This document shows, in pieces, positions 59,533 to 64,000 of a stretch of 64,000 nt of DNA. Positions within the stretch are counted from its first letter, which is position 1. Every line of letters begins with the position of its first letter. The notes beneath the pieces were generated by a model that saw only the letters and a list, made by a program, of their open reading frames with translations, searched no databases and was not told where the DNA came from. The position numbers were made by a program, and so were the translations under genes. The DNA is from Acrocarpospora pleiomorpha (GTDB lineage: Bacteria > Actinomycetota > Actinomycetes > Streptosporangiales > Streptosporangiaceae), in the NCBI RefSeq assembly GCF_009687885.1, contig NZ_BLAF01000043.1:39755-103754 (forward strand). Reading direction: 5' to 3'.

Positions 59533-61222
59533 CCTAGGAGTGTCCTGAAGATCTTGGCGGGTGGGTCGGCATGAGTTGGCCCGTCCGCCGACTACGGAAT
59601 GGTGGGCATGAGTGTCCAGGTGTTGTTGATGTAGATGAGTCCCAGGTTGATTAGGCGGCGGAGGTTGAGAGCGGCGGCGCGGTGGTGGAGCCAGCGGTCG
59701 TTGGCTTGGGTGCCGCGGTAGGGCAGGCGCGGGTTGCCGCGGGCCACCAGCCAGGCCACGGCGCGTTCGGCCATGGGTCGCCAGCGCCGGTAGTCGTTCT
59801 GCCAGACGGGGTCGGTGGCGGCTTGGCGGCGGGCGGCGGCCTGCAGATCATGGTGAGGGCGGATGGTGAGGATGCGGCTGGTCTCGGCGGTGGTGCAGCG
59901 ATCGTGAAGGGGACAGGCGGCGCATAAGCCGGTGAAGGTTGCGCGGCGCTGCTGGTAGCGGCCTGCCGGGGCGGCGAGTGGGACGGTGTGCCCGGCGGGA
60001 CGGGTGACCGTGCCGATGCTGGTGTCGATGCTGAAGTCGTCCAGGGTGAACCCGCCGGGGACGGCGGGTTTGAGCGCGGGTGGCTTGATCAGCAGCCGGT
60101 GTCCGGCGGCGGTCAGGGCGGCCCGCGGCGTAGGCGCCATCGGCCAGGATCTGTAGCGGGCCGTACTCACCGGCGAGCAGATCGGGGGCGACGGCGGCCT
60201 CGTGGTGGCTGGCTCCGGCGCCGGGGCGCAGGTCCACCGCGGTGAACAAGCCGGTCTCCGGTTCGACGGACAGGTGGGCCTTGTAGCCGTCCTGTCGCTG
60301 CTGCCGGCTCTTGTGAATGTGGCGGGCCTCGGGGGCGACGGTGGAGATGATCCGGTCAGGTGCGGTGCGGCGGGCGATCCGCCGGCGTCCGTCGGTGCCG
60401 TCGGAGTCGTCTGCGGGTTCGACGTCCTGGCCGACGATCAGTGCCGGCAGGCCGACCGCACCGGCGGCGCCCTCGTCCAGCTCGTCGGAGTCCTGACCGG
60501 TCAGCTGGTCCAGCAGAGTGAGCGCGTCGGCCACTAGGGCGCCGACCAGGGCGGCCTTGGCCTGTTCATCGTCCCAGGCGATCTTCGGCTTGCCCGGATC
60601 GGTGTAATCATGGGCGTGGCAGCGCTCCGCGACGATCGCGGCGACCCCGGGGACCAGGCGGATCGCGGCGACCAGCTGGGTGATGGTGTCCTGGGTGGCG
60701 ACCGCGTCAAGGAGCACGGCCGAGTCCAGCGCCCGCCGGGTCCGGCCTGCCAGCACCCCGGTCTGCTCGATCACCGCCCGGAGGATCTGGAAGATCCGGT
60801 CCGGATGCGAAGAGCGGGAGGCGGCGCCGGAAATAGGTCAGCAGCGACGGATCGAACCCTCGCTCGTATAGCCCCAGTCCGCAGGCGGCCTTCCACCGCA
60901 GATCGAACCGCAGCGCCGCGACCGCCTCCTCATCCGACAGCCCGTGCAGCGCTTGCAGCACCACCACCGTCAGCCAGTAGGTCCGGCGGTATCGACGGGC
61001 GCCCGTTGACCGGCGCGTACATGTCCGCAAAGGATTCCGGCGGGAACAACGCCCGCCGATGTTCGGCCAGGAACGCGAACACGCTCCCGGCCGGGATCAA
61101 CTCCCGGCACACGACCCACACCTCAGGCCCGGCCGGAGCCGTCCGACGGCCCATCATGACCCGAGTCTGAATCCCCGAGCCCAGTCTGAAAAGACCGCCA
61201 AGATCTTCAGGGCACTCCTAGG
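59533..61222. mobile_element. IS1182-family element, decayed
   Basis: About 1.69 kb between near-perfect inverted repeats. The left end begins CCTAGGAGTGTCCTGAAG and continues ATCTTGGCGG (59533-59560). The right end is its complement with one mismatch (61195-61222). The transposase inside is broken. Target duplications are not obvious. Confidence 0.85.
59592..61157 (-). pseudogene. IS1182-family transposase, multiple frameshifts
   Basis: Minus-strand pieces in order: CRELIPAGSVFAFLAEHRRALFPPESFADMY (about 61,020-61,120), VVVLQALHGLSDEEAVAALRFDLRWKAACGLGLYERGFDPSLLTYFRRRL (about 60,810-60,970), a long middle with EARHIHKSRQQRQDGYKAHLSVEPETGLFTAVDL (about 60,240-60,340), then FTGLCAACPLHDRCTT and the end YRGTQANDRWLHHRAAALNLRRLINLGL. 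At least three shifts; inactive. Confidence 0.85.
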
Positions 61223-62162
61223 TGGCATCCCTCTGGTCCAGCCACTTTAGAATCGCTTGGTTTGTTTCTTCCGGCTTTTCTTGCTGGATCCAATGACCGC
61301 AATCCAGGCTGACCACTTCCGCATTAGGTACGAAATCTGTCAGTCCTTCAGACTTCGAGACTACATCCCGGTCGCCATAGATCATGAGTGTGGGCTGTTG
61401 GATGACTGGGTTCACGTCCGCCAACAAGCGCCAGTTGCGGTCAAGGTTTCTGTACCAATTTATACCGCCCGTGAACCCTGTTGATTCGAAGGCGGAGACG
61501 AAAACAGCCAGTTCGCTGTCGCTCATTACGGGCTCACCGAGTGGTGTTTCTGTCCTGGCGAGATCGATCAACGCCATACCCGGCTGAGGCTCTCTGGGGG
61601 GCTCGTTCTTCCGGTACATGTTGCGAAGGAACTGAAATGTATTCTCTTCGAATACGGCGTCTGCGACGCCTGGCTGTCGATTGAAGTGGACAAAATAGAA
61701 GTCGCCGCCAAGCGTATCTTCCATGAATTCGATCCAGGGCTTTTCTCCGCGCTCGAGGTAAGGCACGCTCAGGTTGATCACTCTATTTACACGGTTTGGA
61801 TGCAACAGGGTCAGTCCCCAAACGACAGCTGCTCCCCAATCATGACCGACAAAGGTGGCATCTTCGTATCCGTAGTGATCGAGAAGTGCGATGAGATCAC
61901 CTGACAAGTGTTCAATGTCGTAGTCTGTTACTTCGGCCGGACGGGACGAGTTGCCGTAACCCCGCTGGTTTGGGACGATGACGTGGTAGCCCGCCGCGGC
62001 AAGGACAGGTACCTGATGGCGCCAAGAAAAGGCATGCTCCGGCCAGCCGTGACAGAGCACAATGGGTTTTCCTGCATTTTGTCGGCCGGCTTCGAAGACT
62101 TCGAGCTCCACACCGTTGACTGAAACAAGGGTGGGCTTGGGAAAATCGATCGGATTGAACAT
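61218..62162 (-). CDS. Epoxide-hydrolase-like alpha/beta hydrolase
   Basis: 314 aa. VLCHGWPEHAFSWRHQVPVLAAAGYHVIVPNQRGYGNSSRP (oxyanion motif HGWP), FVGHDWGAAVVWGL (nucleophile Asp), LMIYGDRDVV and LDCGHWIQQEKPEETN (His) are the soluble epoxide hydrolase/haloalkane dehalogenase pattern. GC is clearly lower than in the neighbours. The TAG stop (61218-61220) is inside the terminal repeat of the IS1182 element, so the last residues may be shortened. Divergent from the WYL regulator. Confidence 0.88.
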   Translation of the reverse strand: MFNPIDFPKPTLVSVNGVELEVFEAGRQNAGKPIVLCHGWPEHAFSWRHQVPVLAAAGYHVIVPNQRGYGNSSRPAEVTDYDIEHLSGDLIALLDHYGYEDATFVGHDWGAAVVWGLTLLHPNRVNRVINLSVPYLERGEKPWIEFMEDTLGGDFYFVHFNRQPGVADAVFEENTFQFLRNMYRKNEPPREPQPGMALIDLARTETPLGEPVMSDSELAVFVSAFESTGFTGGINWYRNLDRNWRLLADVNPVIQQPTLMIYGDRDVVSKSEGLTDFVPNAEVVSLDCGHWIQQEKPEETNQAILKWLDQRDAT

Positions 62163-62307
62163 TGCATTTCCTCTCTATCGTTTCGGGTTGATCAGGCGGC
62201 GAAGGTTCCAGAGGATGGGCGTCGGCTCACCCCTGATCGGCCGAGGGTCGATACGGTCGTGGGTGGTGGGACTCGCCGGTGAGGTTCTGTCGCCATCTTG
62301 CCGACCA

Positions 62308-62332
62308 AAACCGGTCACCTCATGACCGGTTT
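62308..62332. promoter_or_regulatory. Strong palindromic operator before the WYL regulator
   Basis: AAACCGGTCA-CCTCA-TGACCGGTTT, perfect 10-bp arms. It lies between the divergent epoxide hydrolase and WYL genes, so the regulator probably controls both. Confidence 0.8.
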
Positions 62333-62351
62333 AAGTGAAAGTGTTGTCGTC

Positions 62352-63299
62352 GTGCGAACCGACCGGCTGGTGGCCATCCTCCTCTTGCTGCAACGGCGCG
62401 AGCAGGTGACAGCGGCAGAGGTCGCCCGAGAGCTGGAGGTCTCCGAGCGCACCGCCCGCCGCGACCTCGACGCCCTGGCCATGGCCGGGGTGCCCGTGTA
62501 CTCCATGCAGGGCCGAAGCGGCGGCTGGCGCCTCGTGGGCGGTGCCCGCACCGACCTGTCCGGGTTGACCGCGAGTGAGGCCCGCGCCCTGTTCCTGGTT
62601 GCCGGCCAGGCGTCGGCTGCGACGCCGGCCGTGAAAGCAGCTCTGCGCAAGCTCGTCCATGCCCTGCCGGAGCCCTTCCGGGTGCAGGCCGAGGCAGCAG
62701 CGTCGTCGTTGGTCATAGACCCGCAACGATGGGGGTCGAGTCGGGTCGAGCACCGACCACCTCGCTTCCTGGACGAACTCCAAGACGCGGTGATCCGCGG
62801 CGTCCAGGTGCGGCTCGGCTACGTCGACCGCGAAGGCGCCGAAACCGAGAGAACCGTCCACCCGCTGGGCATCGTCGCCAAAGGTCCGTCGTGGTACCTC
62901 GTCTCCAACACCGAGGCCGGCCGGCGGAGCTTCCGGATCGACCGCGTGTCGTCCGCCGACCCGACCGGCGATCCCGTGCACCGACCCGCGGACTTCGACC
63001 TTGCCGAGAGCTGGCGCGAGATCGCCGACGAGGTCGACCGCAAGCGAACGCCTACCGAGATCCAGGCGGTATGCGCGCCCCACGGGATAGGCCTGCTCCG
63101 GATGGTGCTCGGCGATCGGCTCGAGGTGGGAGGTTCCACGACCGACGGCCGCATCGAGGTCGTGATCCGCGGCTACAACGAGTACGCGCTCGCCGGCGAG
63201 CTTGCCGGGCTGATCGAATGGCTCGAGGTGACCGGCCCTCCAGGTGTACGAGACCACCTGGCCTCGATCGGCAACGCGCTCGTCGAGCGATACGGCTGA
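62352..63299 (+). CDS. DeoR-type HTH / WYL-domain transcriptional regulator
   Basis: 315 aa from GTG62352; ATG62322 is possible but lies within the operator. N-terminal HTH (RTDRLVAILLLLQRREQVTAAEVARELEVSERTARRDLDALAMAGVPVYSMQGRSGGWRL), WYL domain about 130-230 (AVIRGVQVRLGYVDREGAETERTVHPLGIVAKGPSWYLVSNT) and a WCX C-terminus. WYL regulators bind nucleic-acid or small ligands. The divergent hydrolase is the likely target. Confidence 0.9.
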   Translation: MRTDRLVAILLLLQRREQVTAAEVARELEVSERTARRDLDALAMAGVPVYSMQGRSGGWRLVGGARTDLSGLTASEARALFLVAGQASAATPAVKAALRKLVHALPEPFRVQAEAAASSLVIDPQRWGSSRVEHRPPRFLDELQDAVIRGVQVRLGYVDREGAETERTVHPLGIVAKGPSWYLVSNTEAGRRSFRIDRVSSADPTGDPVHRPADFDLAESWREIADEVDRKRTPTEIQAVCAPHGIGLLRMVLGDRLEVGGSTTDGRIEVVIRGYNEYALAGELAGLIEWLEVTGPPGVRDHLASIGNALVERYG

Positions 63300-63305
63300 G
63301 ACCGG

Positions 63306-63499
63306 CCCGGGCGCTTATCGACTGGTTCGCCCGCGAGCTCGACAAGCACGGGACAACAGAGGACCCCGGTCCGCCGAACGACATCCTCTCGATCACGATG
63401 TGCTGGTGGTACGCGAGCCTCGTGTCCCTTATCAAACACTCCGCGTTCGCGCAGGAGCGTGAGGTTCGCCTGGTCCGTATCACGACCGGCGGCTTATGA
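63306..63499 (+). pseudogene. DUF2971 C-terminal fragment
   Basis: The frame reads ALIDWFARELDKHGTTED, then ITMCWWYASLVSLIKHSAFAQEREVRLV, the IKH-AF-EREVRLV motif near the end of DUF2971 proteins. There is no start or N-terminal half; it ends 7 bp before an IS1182 end, so it was truncated by rearrangement. Confidence 0.6.
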
Positions 63500-63506
63500 A
63501 ACACGG

Positions 63507-64000
63507 CCTAGAAGCCCACTGAAGATCTTGCGTTTTGGCCTCGTTCCTTCCGGGATGAGGCCAAAGTGATTGATGTGCAGGGTGAGTGGGCCGGAGAGTT
63601 GGTCGGGCCGGATGCGTGGCAGACCTGCCGGGAGTTGATCCCGGCGGGGAGCGTGTTCGCGTTCCTGGCCGAGCATCGCCAGGCACTGTTTCCCGTGGAG
63701 ATGTTCGCGGACATGTATCCCTCGCGCAACGGGCGTCCGAGCATGCCGCCGCAGGTCCTGGCGGCTGCGGTGGTGTTGCAGACACTGCACGGGCTGCCGG
63801 ACGTCGAAACCGTCCAGGCATTGCGGTGTGACCTGCGGTGGAAGGCCGCCTGCGGGCTGGGGCTATATGACACCGCGTTCGATCCGTCGCTGCTGACCTA
63901 CTTCCGGCGGCGGCTGGCCCGCTCCCGCCGGCCCGATCGCCTGTTTGAGGCCGTCGGTGCGGTGGTCGCCGCGACGGGGGTGCTCAAGGGCAGGCAGCGG
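63507..64000. mobile_element. Second IS1182-family element, left end
   Basis: A terminal sequence starting CCTAGAAGCCCACTGAAG (63507-63532 with ATCTTGCG) matches the end of the first element with a few changes. The transposase begins 34 bp further on; the right end is outside the window. Confidence 0.75.
63566..64000 (+). CDS. IS1182-family transposase, N-terminal part
   Basis: 145 codons from GTG63566 to the window edge without a stop. DVQGEWAGELVGPDAWQTCRELIPAGSVFAFLAEHRQALFPVEMFADMY and LHGLPDVETVQALRCDLRWKAACGLGLYDTAFDPSLLTYFRRRLARS align with the first copy's pieces in one frame. It may be the intact relative of the decayed element at 59.5-61.2 kb. Confidence 0.88.
   Translation, partial: MIDVQGEWAGELVGPDAWQTCRELIPAGSVFAFLAEHRQALFPVEMFADMYPSRNGRPSMPPQVLAAAVVLQTLHGLPDVETVQALRCDLRWKAACGLGLYDTAFDPSLLTYFRRRLARSRRPDRLFEAVGAVVAATGVLKGRQR

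Noticed and set aside
1..64000. CRISPR array, rRNA genes or riboswitches
   Set aside because: No regularly spaced repeats of the right size, no rRNA stretches and no riboswitch core was recognised on either strand.

Overview
The window is high-GC DNA with strong codon-position bias, GTG starts, an F420/PPOX-type oxidoreductase, a GerW-like protein, a BTAD/AAA regulator, MmyB-type XRE regulators and an actinomycete integrative conjugative element (AICE). It comes from a filamentous actinomycete. Streptosporangiales or a neighbouring order is my guess; the genus cannot be fixed from the sequence.

Region 1 (about 1-9,344, minus strand) is the most unusual part. It is one tightly overlapped operon running off the left edge. 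In transcription order it encodes: an unknown 235-aa protein; a protease-like protein with an EAD1 adaptor domain and a CHAT caspase-like domain; an orphan radical SAM enzyme; a large WD40 protein with a degenerate von Willebrand A-like tail; one or two very small proteins ending in PEMEQM(L/S)CG; a Prok-RING-like zinc protein; a ThiF/E1 enzyme; and an EAD1 - ubiquitin-like - E2 fusion with the HPN...Cys signature. E1, E2, Ubl and RING-like parts, a caspase-like protease with the same adaptor as the E2, and a radical SAM enzyme beside tiny Gly-terminated proteins together suggest an undescribed ubiquitin-like conjugation/conflict system.

Region 2 (9.5-18 kb) holds a DUF72 gene, a secreted WxL protein with its membrane-anchored partner, a Phd/VapC toxin-antitoxin pair, a degraded scar of an AICE right end, and a secreted GH5 cellulase with a palindromic operator. 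Region 3 (18-24.5 kb) is a tripartite tricarboxylate transporter (tctABC) divergent from its two-component system, followed by a TAXI-type binding protein. Region 4 (24.7-29.5 kb) mixes IS630 and DUF6493 pseudogenes, two lower-GC exported proteins and a bile-acid-type symporter. Region 5 (29.5-43 kb) has a BTAD/AAA regulator, a four-gene operon (hydrolase, MFS, cNMP-binding flavoprotein, GerW), a methyltransferase, regulators, hydrolases and a CPBP protease. It ends at a tRNA-Tyr 3' fragment and an integrase tail, which mark an old integration site.

Region 6 (43.35-58.05 kb) is a complete AICE inserted in tRNA-Ala(TGC), bounded by a 19-bp att core. Its right half is the backbone: GntR regulators, activator, FtsK/TraB translocase, Rep, Xis and Int. 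Its left half is cargo: DUF6338, a TIR protein, a HEPN-like RNase candidate (both AT-rich, likely defence genes) and an HTH-TPR regulator.

Region 7 (58-64 kb) has a PPOX protein, a frameshifted DUF6247/RelE pair, a decayed IS1182 element with clear terminal repeats, an epoxide-hydrolase-like gene divergent from a WYL regulator with a strong operator, a DUF2971 fragment, and the start of a second IS1182 transposase at the right edge.
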